Source: CAZAPZ01 sp964487285 (lineage in GTDB: Bacteria > Campylobacterota_A > Desulfurellia > JAADFJ01). From it: a stretch of DNA of 11,808 nucleotides. Under the pieces are notes generated by a model. The model had not been told where the DNA came from and did not search any database. It saw nothing but the letters and a program-made list of their open reading frames with translations. The translations under genes were made by a program, and so were the position numbers. This document shows positions 1 to 7,770 of the stretch, piece by piece; position 1 is the stretch's first letter; every line of letters begins with the position of its first letter. The stretch covers positions 1-11,808 of the forward strand of contig CAZAPZ010000046.1 in assembly GCA_964487285.1 (NCBI GenBank), in the 5' to 3' direction.

Positions 1-1
1 A

Positions 2-760
2 GATAAATTACCTAAGGCTGTCTTTATTCAAGCGACCGAAACTTCTACTGGTGCGCTTAATCCTATAGATAAAATAGGAGAAGTGATAAATGATATTGAC
101 CCGTCCTGTCTTTATGTTGTTGATGCCATATCAACCATGGCAGCAGTTCCCGTTAAGACGGACGCATGGCATATTGATCTTCTCGTGTGGGGGTCGCAAA
201 AGGCTCTAATGATACCACCCGGACTTTCGTTTTTGACTGTTAGCAACAAAGCTGTAGATTGTGCCCGTAAGTCCAATATAAGCTGTTATTATTTTAGCAT
301 TATCAAAGAAATGGAAAAACAGAAGACCGGTTCAACTCTTTATACTCCTGCAACTGCTCAAGTTGCGGCTCTTGATTTAACGCTTGAAAAAATTTTTGAT
401 GAAGGAAAAGATGTTTTGTTTGGCAGACACAATAGGATGGCAAAAGCTATGCGAGCAGCTCTTGTAACTATGGGTTTTTCTATATTTCCAGAGCATCCGT
501 CTGATGCACTTTCGGTTATCACAAAAAACGGTGTAGATTTTGAACAGATTAGAAGCGATTTGGTAAATCAATTTGGAATACTCATGGCAGGCGGACAAGG
601 GATATTAAAAGGTAAAATTATCAGAATAGCCCACATGGGATATTTTGATGCTGTTGATATGATTGGATTTCTCGGCGCATTTGAGATGGTTTGTTCAAAC
701 TATATCAGTATTAAGAAAAGCCCTATTGAAAAATTTATTGAGATATATTCAAAAAGATAG
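2..760 (+). CDS. Class V aminotransferase, 5'-truncated by the window edge (serine/alanine-glyoxylate aminotransferase type)
   Basis: PLP-dependent fold-type I transaminase of the serine-pyruvate/alanine-glyoxylate group; the exact amino donor cannot be read from the sequence. The frame is open from base 2, giving 252 visible residues, so the GTG at 83 is an internal codon and the N-terminal third lies outside the window. Family marks are ETSTG (codons from base 38), VVDAISTMAAVPVKTDAW with the PLP-phosphate Asp, and GSQKALMIPPGLSF, whose Lys (codon 200-202) should form the Schiff base. The C-terminal small domain follows (GGQGILKGKIIRIAHMGYF). The stop TAG (758-760) directly abuts the hisZ ATG, implying co-transcription and possible translational coupling. 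In some bacteria this gene is paired with serA in serine synthesis; serA is not between this gene and hisZ, so the role is open. Confidence 0.92.
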   Translation, partial: DKLPKAVFIQATETSTGALNPIDKIGEVINDIDPSCLYVVDAISTMAAVPVKTDAWHIDLLVWGSQKALMIPPGLSFLTVSNKAVDCARKSNISCYYFSIIKEMEKQKTGSTLYTPATAQVAALDLTLEKIFDEGKDVLFGRHNRMAKAMRAALVTMGFSIFPEHPSDALSVITKNGVDFEQIRSDLVNQFGILMAGGQGILKGKIIRIAHMGYFDAVDMIGFLGAFEMVCSNYISIKKSPIEKFIEIYSKR

Positions 761-1693
761 ATGAGAAAGCGATCATTTCCTGAGGGGGGAGCATTTTTAC
801 TTCCTCCATACGCTGCCGAAAGAAGAGCCGTTGAAAACAAACTCATAAATATGCTCGAAAAACTTGGCTATAATGAGATTTCAACATCAGCTTTTTACTA
901 TGCAGACCAGTTTGAAAAAGTACTGTCAAGATCAATATTTGAAAGATCTTATAGACTTACAGACCGAATGTCCGGAAGGACAATGCTGATACGACCTGAT
1001 ATAACGCTTCAAGTGGCGAAAATTATTTCCGTAATACCTGATATTAAGTTTCCTTACAAAATATGCTATTCGGGAAAAGTGTTCAGAGATCAAACACATC
1101 ATGGTCGGCCTATTGAGCAAAAGCAGGTTGGAGCAGAGTTTTTTGGGTCAGATAATCCGTGCGATCTATTCAACTTTGTAAAAAGCATTTCCGAACAATT
1201 TTCAATTCCGGTTAGGCTCATTTCGTTAGGCGATGGTGCTTTAAATAGTGTAATAGCAACTTCAAATAACAAAAAAGCTATTGCAAAGGCTATAAGAACA
1301 AAAGATAGGGCGAAATTAGCAAAGCTGCTTGACCGCAATCAATTTGAAATTATCGATAAACAGTTAAATTTATACGATAAAAGTCAGGTTGTTGAGATTG
1401 AAAATATTATATCAAGTTACGACCCTGAAGCTAATCAGATAAAAGATATCATCAATGATTTATCTAAACGGTTTACTGATACTGAAATTGTCTTTGATGG
1501 ATCTGATATCGGAACATTTTTCTATCATGATGGCTTCGCATTTTCATTTTATGGCGAGAACGGATTATCCATCGCAACAGGCGGACAGTATAGGAACTTG
1601 ATGGGTATGTTCGGAAAACCTGCCAGTTCGGTTGGCATTGCGGTAAATCTGGACAATCTGTTTGTGGCGATAAAGAATAAAAAGAAGTTTTAA
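761..1693 (+). CDS. hisZ: ATP phosphoribosyltransferase regulatory subunit HisZ
   Basis: Catalytically inactive histidyl-tRNA synthetase paralogue that complexes with short-form HisG and confers histidine feedback control on the first step of histidine biosynthesis (known for the family). The 310-residue protein is a HisRS-like catalytic core without the C-terminal anticodon-binding domain. Visible elements are an N-terminal PEGGAFLLPPYAAER segment; RPDITLQVAK (78-87); a class II motif-2-like stretch FRDQTHHGRPIEQKQVGAE (108-126); YHDGFAFSFYGENG (255-268); and a motif-3-like GGQYRNLMGMFGKPASSVG (274-292). HisRS normally has GGRYD at that last site; the Q and R fit a non-synthetase. The start is the ATG immediately after the preceding stop, with only a weak upstream Shine-Dalgarno, so coupling is likely. 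A short HisG should be encoded elsewhere. A true histidyl-tRNA synthetase is unlikely given the missing domain and altered motifs. Confidence 0.92.
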   Translation: MRKRSFPEGGAFLLPPYAAERRAVENKLINMLEKLGYNEISTSAFYYADQFEKVLSRSIFERSYRLTDRMSGRTMLIRPDITLQVAKIISVIPDIKFPYKICYSGKVFRDQTHHGRPIEQKQVGAEFFGSDNPCDLFNFVKSISEQFSIPVRLISLGDGALNSVIATSNNKKAIAKAIRTKDRAKLAKLLDRNQFEIIDKQLNLYDKSQVVEIENIISSYDPEANQIKDIINDLSKRFTDTEIVFDGSDIGTFFYHDGFAFSFYGENGLSIATGGQYRNLMGMFGKPASSVGIAVNLDNLFVAIKNKKKF

Positions 1694-1828
1694 GAAAGTT
1701 TTAAATTTTTAAGGAAAAAATTGGGTTTTGGTTTGCGGACAAGAAAAGCTAAGGAATGTATTTTGCCTTTTCTATATGCTCAAAACCTTGAATTTTCTTG
1801 CCAAACATTGTAATAAATCGGAGGAAAA
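1694..1828 (+). promoter_or_regulatory. purA leader with competing inverted repeats
   Basis: This 135-nt gap separates hisZ from purA. It contains three pairable arms. GGTTTTG (1724-1730) matches CAAAACC (1781-1787). CAAGAAAA (1740-1747) matches TTTTCTTG (1793-1800). AGAAAAG (1742-1748) can alternatively pair with CTTTTCT (1767-1773). The first two pairings interleave as A-B-A'-B', and the third competes with the second. A strong GGAGG (1820-1824) lies 4 nt before the purA ATG. No clear sigma-70 promoter or known purine riboswitch core was seen. In AT-rich DNA such short arms can arise by chance, so a regulatory role is only a suggestion. Confidence 0.3.
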
Positions 1829-3076
1829 ATGAATATTGCTGTCATAGGCGGACAATGGGGTGATGAAGGTAAAGGAAAGATTGTTGATTACCTCTCGGAA
1901 GTTGCGGATGTTGTTGTAAGAGCACAAGGCGGTGCTAACGCCGGTCATACCGTAATAGTCAACGGCAAAAAATATATTTTTCACCTTGTGCCTTCAGGCA
2001 TAATTCATAAAAATGTTAAAGCTGTGATAGGTAACGGTATGGTGCTTGATATAGCCGAACTTAGGGAAGAAATAGAATTTTTAAATAATAGCGGTATAGA
2101 TACAGCCGGAAGGCTTTTTATAAGCGATAGAGCTCATGTTACCTTTCCGTTTCATAAGTTTACAGATCGGCAAGCAGAAAAACTTTCCGGAAAAAATAAG
2201 ATTGGAACAACAGGCAGAGGCATAGGTCCTACATATATGGACAAAGCGGCACGGGTAGGCGTAAGGGTAGCCGATCTTTATAATAAATCGTTACTAAAAG
2301 AAAAGTTGAATAATCGGATCAACGCAATATATGGCGATGATAGCCTTGCAGCGGATATGTTAGATTCGCTTAATTCCGATGCTGATTTTATCAAACCTTA
2401 TGTAACCGACAGTATGACTTTGATAAGCAGACTGGAAAAAGAAAAAGCGTCGTTTTTGTTAGAAGGTGCTCAAGCAACGCTGCTTGATATTGACTTTGGA
2501 ACATACCCGTTTGTTACATCATCTAACACTTCCATAGGAGGTTTATTCACAGGCTCAGGGTTTAATCCGTTTTTTCTTGACAAATGTGTGGGCGTATTTA
2601 AAGCGTATTGCACACGAGTGGGAAGCGGACCGTTTCCGAGCGAGCAGATAGGAAAGATCGGTGAATTTTTAAGAAAAAGAGGCGCAGAATTTGGTTCCAC
2701 AACCGGAAGACCGCGCAGATGCGGATTTTTTGATATGGTAGGTGCCAAATACAGTTGCATAATAAACGGACTTAGCGATATAGCGTTAACAAAACTTGAT
2801 GTATTGAGCGGATTAGAAAAAATTCCAGTCTGCATTGCTTATGAGATAGATGGCACTAATACGGAAATTTTTCCATCAAGAGCAGATCTGCTTGAAAAAG
2901 CGATACCTGTTTATAAAGAGATTGATGGATGGAACGATGATATAGGGGGAATTAGAGAATTCAATTCATTACCAAAACAAGCAAAAAATTATGTTAAACA
3001 ACTTGAGGATGAACTTCAAACAAAAATAAGTATTGTAGCAACGGGTCAGGAAAGAGAAGATCTGATAAGGCGATAG
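1829..3076 (+). CDS. purA: Adenylosuccinate synthetase
   Basis: Joins IMP and aspartate using GTP to give adenylosuccinate, the first committed step to AMP, in the cytoplasm. The 415-residue protein is slightly shorter than E. coli PurA (about 430). The N-terminal GGQWGDEGKGK (7-17) contains the catalytic Asp12 and the phosphate loop, and ANAGHT carries the catalytic His40. Other family blocks are TTGRGIGPTYMDKAARVGVR (127-146), GAQATLLDIDFGTYPFVTSS (213-232), the IMP/GTP loop EFGSTTGRPRRCGFFD (287-302), LTKLDVLSG and the C-terminal ATGQERED. Ala216 replaces the Gly usual in GAQGTLLD, a mild change, and everything else looks functional. GGAGG four bases upstream fixes the start. The stop is separated from the ychF ATG by one base, so the two are probably co-transcribed. 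Confidence 0.98.
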   Translation: MNIAVIGGQWGDEGKGKIVDYLSEVADVVVRAQGGANAGHTVIVNGKKYIFHLVPSGIIHKNVKAVIGNGMVLDIAELREEIEFLNNSGIDTAGRLFISDRAHVTFPFHKFTDRQAEKLSGKNKIGTTGRGIGPTYMDKAARVGVRVADLYNKSLLKEKLNNRINAIYGDDSLAADMLDSLNSDADFIKPYVTDSMTLISRLEKEKASFLLEGAQATLLDIDFGTYPFVTSSNTSIGGLFTGSGFNPFFLDKCVGVFKAYCTRVGSGPFPSEQIGKIGEFLRKRGAEFGSTTGRPRRCGFFDMVGAKYSCIINGLSDIALTKLDVLSGLEKIPVCIAYEIDGTNTEIFPSRADLLEKAIPVYKEIDGWNDDIGGIREFNSLPKQAKNYVKQLEDELQTKISIVATGQEREDLIRR

Positions 3077-3077
3077 G

Positions 3078-4154
3078 ATGTCTTTGGAATGCGGTATAAT
3101 CGGTCTGCCTAATGTTGGTAAATCCACAATTTTTAATGCACTTTCTAACGCAGGAGCAACCGTTGAAAACTATCCGTTCTGTACGATAGAGCCCAATATA
3201 GGTATAGCTAAAGTGCCTGACTATCGGGTTGATACGCTTTCGACAATTGTTAATCCTAAAAAAATAACATATCCTATTGTAAAAATTGTTGATATTGCAG
3301 GTCTTGTAAAAGGAGCCGCTGACGGAGAAGGACTTGGAAATCAATTCCTAAGCCACATAAGAGAAGTAAATGTAATAATCCATGTGTTAAGGGCATTTTC
3401 TGATAGCAATGTCGTTCATAGTGGGGCAGTTGACCTTATTCGCGATAAAGAAGTTGTCGATGCGGAACTTATTCTTGCCGACCTTTCGACTGTAGAAAAG
3501 CAGATTGGCAAAGCTGAAAAGTCTGTCAAAGCCGGCAGCAAGGATACTAAGGAAAAGGCTGTTAGGTTAAGCGAGATGAGAAACATGCTTGAAAAAGGAC
3601 AACCTATGCGAATGGCAAGCGATGAGATTTTAGAGCTTGCGGATGAATTATCGCTGCTCTCGGCTAAACCGGTAATCTATGTTATAAATGTTGATGATGA
3701 TTATAGCGAAGATACTAAGATAAGCGAGATGAAAAATAGAGCGAAAGAGGAAAATGCAAAGCTGATTATTATGTCCGGGAAAATCGAATCTGAAATATCC
3801 CAAATGGAAGATGATGAAAAGCAGCTCTTTTTGGATGAACTCAAAGTTGATCAGCCGGCATTAAACAGATTGATAAAAATAAGTTACGATACGCTTGGGC
3901 TTATAACATTCTACACCGCAGGTCCAAAAGAGGTCAGAGGCTGGACTATTAGAAAAGGTTTAACCGCTAAAATGGCGGCAGGAGCCATACACACAGACAT
4001 CGAAAAAGGATTTATTAAGGCTCAGATAACAAAATACGATGATTTTATTCGTCTCAAAAGTGAGCAGGCAGTTAAAGAAAAAGGATTAATGAGCATAGTG
4101 GGAAAAGACTATATTATGGAAGATGGAGATATAGTCTATTTTATGTTTAGATAA
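3078..4154 (+). CDS. ychF: Redox-sensitive P-loop NTPase YchF (Obg family)
   Basis: Nearly universal cytoplasmic ATPase/GTPase that binds ribosomes and is linked to translation and oxidative stress; bacterial YchF and human OLA1 hydrolyse ATP rather than GTP (known for the family). The 358 residues match the usual length of about 363. G1/Walker A is GLPNVGKS (9-16), the switch region is NYPFCTIEPN (31-40), and G3 is DIAGLVKGAADGEGLGNQF (72-90). The G4 position reads NVDD (204-207) rather than the NKxD of strict GTPases, as expected for YchF. A helical insert covers about 125-185. The C-terminal TGS domain begins near 276 (ITFYTAGPKEVRGWTI) and ends GKDYIMEDGDIVYF. AAGG (3067-3070), inside the end of purA, is a suitable ribosome binding site. 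No damage is visible. Confidence 0.98.
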   Translation: MSLECGIIGLPNVGKSTIFNALSNAGATVENYPFCTIEPNIGIAKVPDYRVDTLSTIVNPKKITYPIVKIVDIAGLVKGAADGEGLGNQFLSHIREVNVIIHVLRAFSDSNVVHSGAVDLIRDKEVVDAELILADLSTVEKQIGKAEKSVKAGSKDTKEKAVRLSEMRNMLEKGQPMRMASDEILELADELSLLSAKPVIYVINVDDDYSEDTKISEMKNRAKEENAKLIIMSGKIESEISQMEDDEKQLFLDELKVDQPALNRLIKISYDTLGLITFYTAGPKEVRGWTIRKGLTAKMAAGAIHTDIEKGFIKAQITKYDDFIRLKSEQAVKEKGLMSIVGKDYIMEDGDIVYFMFR

Positions 4155-4164
4155 AGGAACCGAT

Positions 4165-5220
4165 ATGAATAAATTGTTAAAAGAGAGAAAAAATAAATTT
4201 CTAAAACTGTTGACTTCTGACGCATATATTTCTACCCAAGAAGAAACTATTAGATATCTAACGGGCGCCAACGGAGACTCCGTGCTGCTTCTTGTAAATG
4301 AGAATATATATTTGGCTGCAAATCCTTTAAGTTATCCTGCATTTAAGTCGGTTGACAAGATTGCAACTGTAATTAAAACAAGTAAACCGTTTGAAGCCAT
4401 AAATCAGATAATCGAAGAGAAAAAAATAAAAAGCATAAGTTATCAGCCTGAAACCGTTAATTGTTCACTTATGCTGCAGATGAAATCGCTTCCCGTCTCA
4501 TTAAATACTCACCCGCATCTATCCGAAACGGTAAGAATGGTTAAGGATGACTATGAGATAAAACAGCTAAGGCATGCAGCTATAATAAATCGTAATGCTA
4601 TGATGGCTGTCTATAAATTGATAAAACCTGGTATAACAGAGAAAGATATAGCAGGAGAATTGGAATATCAAATGAGAAAATTCGGATCCGACGGACTCTC
4701 ATTTCCAACAATAGTTGCTACAAAAAAGAATGCCTATAATCCGCATGCTTTACCTTCATTTACAAAAGTTGAAGAAAATGATGTTGTGCTGATTGATTTT
4801 GGAGCTATGGTAAACGGATATCACGCTGATCAAACATATACATTTATTATTGGAAAAGCCGATAACCATACTAAGCTATTATACAATACGGTAATTCTTG
4901 CCCAATATGATGCAATAGAGTCGATAAGGGAAGGAATGAAAGCTTGCGAGATAGACGAGTTTGCAAGAAAACGGCTTAGAAAAGAAGGATTGGAAAAGCA
5001 GTTTATTCATAGCACAGGCCACGGAGTCGGACTTGCAATACACGAACTGCCATGGATCTCACCGGCAAGTAAGCAGGCTATTAAACCTAATATGGTTTTT
5101 ACAATTGAACCGGGTGTATATTTTGATAATGGACTTGGCATAAGACATGAGGTAACGGTATTGTCTCACGAGCTTGATGCAGAAGTACTTGGATTTGCAC
5201 CTATCGTCGAGGTAGTTTAA
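4165..5220 (+). CDS. M24 family Xaa-Pro aminopeptidase / X-Pro dipeptidase
   Basis: Cytoplasmic metallopeptidase with a pita-bread fold that probably removes N-terminal residues preceding proline. The 351 residues comprise an N-terminal creatinase-like domain (about 1-120) and the catalytic domain (about 125-351). All five dinuclear-metal ligands are present: Asp211 (VLIDFGA), Asp222 (HADQT), His286 (HSTGHGVG), Glu315 (TIEPG) and Glu329 (RHEVTV). The acid/base-region histidines in ALPSF/PHA and AIHELP (His293) are also seen. The family often reads D-x-T-R-T at the second ligand; here it is DQTYT. AAAGGA (4153-4158) overlaps the ychF stop and sits before the ATG, with a 10-nt gap between genes, so it probably belongs to the purA-ychF transcript. 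Sequence alone does not separate aminopeptidase P (PepP) from prolidase-like (PepQ/YpdF) specificity. Confidence 0.92.
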   Translation: MNKLLKERKNKFLKLLTSDAYISTQEETIRYLTGANGDSVLLLVNENIYLAANPLSYPAFKSVDKIATVIKTSKPFEAINQIIEEKKIKSISYQPETVNCSLMLQMKSLPVSLNTHPHLSETVRMVKDDYEIKQLRHAAIINRNAMMAVYKLIKPGITEKDIAGELEYQMRKFGSDGLSFPTIVATKKNAYNPHALPSFTKVEENDVVLIDFGAMVNGYHADQTYTFIIGKADNHTKLLYNTVILAQYDAIESIREGMKACEIDEFARKRLRKEGLEKQFIHSTGHGVGLAIHELPWISPASKQAIKPNMVFTIEPGVYFDNGLGIRHEVTVLSHELDAEVLGFAPIVEVV

Positions 5221-5287
5221 GCATTCGCTGTATTCAACCGATGTTATTGTTTCATTAATTTGACTTTTAGTAGAGATACAAATTTTA

Positions 5288-5505
5288 GTAAATAAAAATA
5301 GAGAGCACGGTGGAATAAACATATCTGCCGTAGCAAAACTAATATTGCCGTGAGAGCATTCGGTGATGATTTAAGAGCCGAACTAGCAGCCTAAGATAAA
5401 ATAAGGGTTACAACTATTGAGCCCGGAATTGTGCAGACAGAATTTCAAGACTATATAACGGATACTGCGGTGAAAAGTTTTCTTGCAGAAAGATTTCCGC
5501 TATGA
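5288..5505 (+). pseudogene. Remnant of a short-chain dehydrogenase/reductase (SDR)
   Basis: No intact ORF exists here, but two frames together read as an SDR of the 3-hydroxy acid dehydrogenase (YdfG) type. From 5288 one frame gives NREHGGINISAVA, resembling the NxSSVAG strand. From 5332 another frame gives SKTNIAVRAFGDDLRAELAA, then a TAA stop (5392-5394), then IRVTTIEPGIVQTEFQDY and a tail ending at TGA 5503-5505. The jump from NISAVA straight into SK removes the roughly 13-residue segment that should hold the catalytic Tyr of Tyr-x-x-x-Lys. The Rossmann N-terminus, including the glycine-rich NADP loop, is absent upstream. A deletion, a frameshift and a stop together make function implausible. 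The 3' end overlaps the first codon of the tgt remnant, marking a deletion junction. Confidence 0.75.
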
Positions 5506-6531
5506 GACCACTTATGACACCTGAGTTTATGCCTGTGGGAACTCAGGCAACAGTTAAAGCGGTTACTCCGAAATTACTTACCGAGATCGGAACCCAGATT
5601 ATTTTATCAAACAGCTATCATCTTTATCTGAGGCCGGGTGAAGCAATTATTGAGAAAGCAGGAGGACTGCACAAATTCCGCGGTTGGGGAAAACCGATTT
5701 TAACAGATTTAGGAGAATTTCAGATATTCAGTCTGAAATCTATGCATATAACCGATGACGGGGCTTACTTTTCATCTATATTCAGCGGAGAGACTCTCAT
5801 TTTATAAGACCTGAGGACTCAATACGAATACAGGAAACATTGAGAAGCGATATAATGATGGCTTTTGATGTCTGCCCATCGGTCGGATCGTATTTAGAAG
5901 CGGAGAATGCCGTAAATATTACAACAAAATGGGCAAAGCGATGACCTTTTGTTTGGTATTGTTTAGGGCTTGAATTTTTAAAGATTTGCGGGAACAGTCT
6001 GCTGAGCAGATATGCGGCATGAATTTTGACGGTATAGCAGTTGGAGGGCTCTCAGTCGGCGAGAATAAAGCTGATTTTCTAAAAATTATGAGTGAGACCT
6101 GCCGCATGCTTCCTGATAATAAACCTCATTATCTAATAGGCGTAGGAAAACCGTCTGATATAGTTGAATCCGTAAAAGAAGGGATCGATATTTTCAATTG
6201 CGTAATGCCGACACGAAATGCAAGAAACGGACAGCTTTTTACGAAATATGGTATAATCTCCATAAAAAATGCTCGTTTTATAGAAAATATAAATCCAATA
6301 GAAAACGACTGCAATTGCTACTGCTGTAGAAATTTTACTCTAAGCCATCTGAATCATCTATTTCATACTCACGAGCTTTTATATTATACTCTATCAACAG
6401 TACACAACTTGCAATATATGCATAATCTTATGCAGGGCATAAGGTTGGCCATAACGGATGATTCATTTGACAAATTCAGAGATACCTTCTATTGTAATTT
6501 GCATGAATATCTATTTGATATTTATGCATAG
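5502..6531 (+). pseudogene. tgt: Degraded queuine tRNA-ribosyltransferase (tRNA-guanine transglycosylase)
   Basis: Intact bacterial TGT (about 375 residues) swaps guanine-34 for preQ1 in tRNAs with GUN anticodons. Here it is spread over at least three frames. Frame 1 (5502 to about 5790) reads PEFMPVGTQATVKAVTP, LSNSYHLYLRPGEAIIEKAG and ILTDLGEFQIFS. Frame 2 (about 5795-5944) reads SHFIRPEDSIRIQE, MMAFDVCPS and TTKWAKR, then TGA. A short stretch reads LLFGIV then TAG (5964-5966) where QGG belongs. Frame 3 (about 5980-6531) reads LREQSAEQICGMNFDGIAVG, IDIFNCVMPTRNARNG and a zinc-site CNCYCC. The active site is also altered: TDSGG, with the general-base Asp, is now TDLGE, and the nucleophile Asp of MFDCVMPTR is Asn (codon AAT). 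The N-terminal 20-30 residues are missing at the SDR junction. The C-terminus may still be translated from an internal start but could not be catalytic. Confidence 0.95.
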
Positions 6532-6567
6532 CTCTTCAATGGCTTCCCCCGTACAGGGTGCTTAGAA

Positions 6568-6646
6568 ATATTGAACTATGATTTTTCGATTCGTGAATAG
6601 TTGACATAAGAGAAGAGGGAGACTGATCTGCCCCCCTTACTGCGGC
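6568..6646 (+). mobile_element. Short remnant A, possibly the N-terminus of a zinc-binding transposase
   Basis: This stretch is a diverged copy of 10155-10206. Read in pieces it gives ILNYD, an 8-nt insertion, S, a TGA stop, IVDIREEGD, a frameshift, then LICPPYCG. The second copy reads MLNRDSLIVDTRKERLLC. Several differences are synonymous (ATA/ATG, TTG/TTA, AAC/AAT), which suggests a shared coding ancestor. The CPxYCG end resembles the zinc-ribbon N-terminus of ISL3-like or similar transposases, but the fragment is too short for a family call. It occupies most of the 189-nt gap between the tgt remnant and the glycosyltransferase. Confidence 0.4.
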
Positions 6647-6708
6647 GTCTCACAATGTTTATATTGAATACAAGACGCTGCTTCTACGGTATCTCGAAAA
6701 AATTTTAC

Positions 6709-6713
6709 AGGAG
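6709..6713 (+). promoter_or_regulatory. Ribosome binding site deciding the glycosyltransferase start
   Basis: AGGAG lies 7 nt before the ATG at 6721. An in-frame ATG at 6655 would add 22 residues (MFILNTRRCFYGISKK...) with no family match and no Shine-Dalgarno. The start at 6721 gives the typical glycosyltransferase opening MRIAQIAPLYE. Confidence 0.8.
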
Positions 6714-6720
6714 AAGTAAT

Positions 6721-7770
6721 ATGAGAATTGCGCAGATTGCACCATTGTATGAAAGCGTTCCTCCGAAATGCTACGGAGGAACTGAAAGAGTCGTATCTTA
6801 TCTTACTGAAGAACTGGTAAATATGGGACATGATGTTACATTGTTTGCAAGCGGAGATTCAGTTACAAGAGCTAAACTTGTGAATATAGTTCCGGAGGCT
6901 ACACGGAGGAGTGGAAGGGACGCTGTAGTTTATCATATACTTTTGCTGGAAGAACTTATCAAAAGAAGCCAATTGTTTGATATAATTCACTTCAGTATAG
7001 ATTGTATTCATTTTACCGTTGCAAGGAGGCTCGCTACTGCGCATATAACAACGTTGCATGGCAGACTGGATTTTCCCGATCTCATACCGTTTTACAAAGA
7101 ATTTAATGACATACCCGTTGTTTCCATTTCAAATGCCCAGAGAATTCCGCTTCCTTTTGCCAATTGGCAGGGTACGGTTTATCATGGGCTTCCGGAGGAT
7201 TTATACAACTTTAACAAAAAGCCCGGTAAATACCTTGCTTTTATCGGGCGTATTTCAATTGAGAAAAGACCTGATAGGGCGATTGAGATTGCAAAAAAGG
7301 CCGGTATAAAACTTAAGATAGCGGCAAAGGTTGATAAATCAGATAGGGAATATTTTAGAAATACGATCAAACCCTTGCTGAATGAACCTATGGTAGAATT
7401 TATCGGTGAGATAGGTGAAAAAGAGAAACAAGAATTTTTGGGAAATGCTATGGCTCTCCTGTTTCCTATTGATTGGCCTGAACCATTCGGATTGGTTATG
7501 ATCGAATCGCTGGCGTGCGGTACACCTGTAATAGCTTATGGAAATGGTTCTGTTCCCGAAATTATAGAAAGCGGCATAAACGGCTTTGTCGTTAAAAACA
7601 TTGATGCAGCCGTAGAGGCAGTTGAAAAAATTGCCTCCATAGATAGAACGCAATGCCTGAAGTTGTTCAAACAGCGGTTTACGGCAAAACGGATGGCAGA
7701 GAATTATTTGAAAATTTATGGAAGGATTATAAAAGAGCATAAAAATAGGCAGACCATCAATGAAAAATAA
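6721..7770 (+). CDS. GT4-type (GT-B fold) glycosyltransferase
   Basis: Probable cytoplasmic or membrane-associated retaining glycosyltransferase that moves a sugar from a nucleotide sugar; the acceptor is unknown. With the start at 6721 it has 349 residues. The N-terminal Rossmann half opens MRIAQIAPLYESVPPKCYGG followed by TERVVSYLTEELVNMGHDVT (21-40), typical of GT4, and includes TLHGRLD (111-117). The C-terminal half has FIGRISIEKRPDRAIEIAKK (175-194). The nucleotide-sugar EX7E motif is EPFGLVMIE (254-262), followed by SLACGTPVIAYGNGSVPEII. No signal peptide or membrane segment is seen. The last 11 nt overlap the debranching enzyme gene, so the two are translationally coupled. The partner suggests a role in glycogen or another alpha-glucan, or in a stress-related glucoside, but this is inference. 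The gene is intact although it lies between degraded sequences. Confidence 0.93.
   Translation: MRIAQIAPLYESVPPKCYGGTERVVSYLTEELVNMGHDVTLFASGDSVTRAKLVNIVPEATRRSGRDAVVYHILLLEELIKRSQLFDIIHFSIDCIHFTVARRLATAHITTLHGRLDFPDLIPFYKEFNDIPVVSISNAQRIPLPFANWQGTVYHGLPEDLYNFNKKPGKYLAFIGRISIEKRPDRAIEIAKKAGIKLKIAAKVDKSDREYFRNTIKPLLNEPMVEFIGEIGEKEKQEFLGNAMALLFPIDWPEPFGLVMIESLACGTPVIAYGNGSVPEIIESGINGFVVKNIDAAVEAVEKIASIDRTQCLKLFKQRFTAKRMAENYLKIYGRIIKEHKNRQTINEK

Noticed and set aside
2470..2835. 121-codon minus-strand ORF inside purA
   Set aside because: It is fully antisense to conserved purA motifs, has no recognisable domain and no ribosome binding site.
5986..6531. A functional 181-residue protein from the 3' part of tgt
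   Set aside because: It lacks the N-terminal half of the barrel and the general base, and the nucleophile Asp is Asn. It is the last piece of a broken tgt.
6601..6606. TTGACA in remnant A (also 10180-10185 in remnant B) as a promoter -35 box
   Set aside because: No acceptable -10 box lies 16-18 nt downstream in either copy, and the sequence reads better as shared coding DNA (IVD).
6655..6720. Upstream in-frame ATG extending the glycosyltransferase by 22 residues
   Set aside because: The extension has no family similarity, lacks a Shine-Dalgarno and overlaps remnant A territory. The ATG at 6721 has AGGAG and the canonical family N-terminus.
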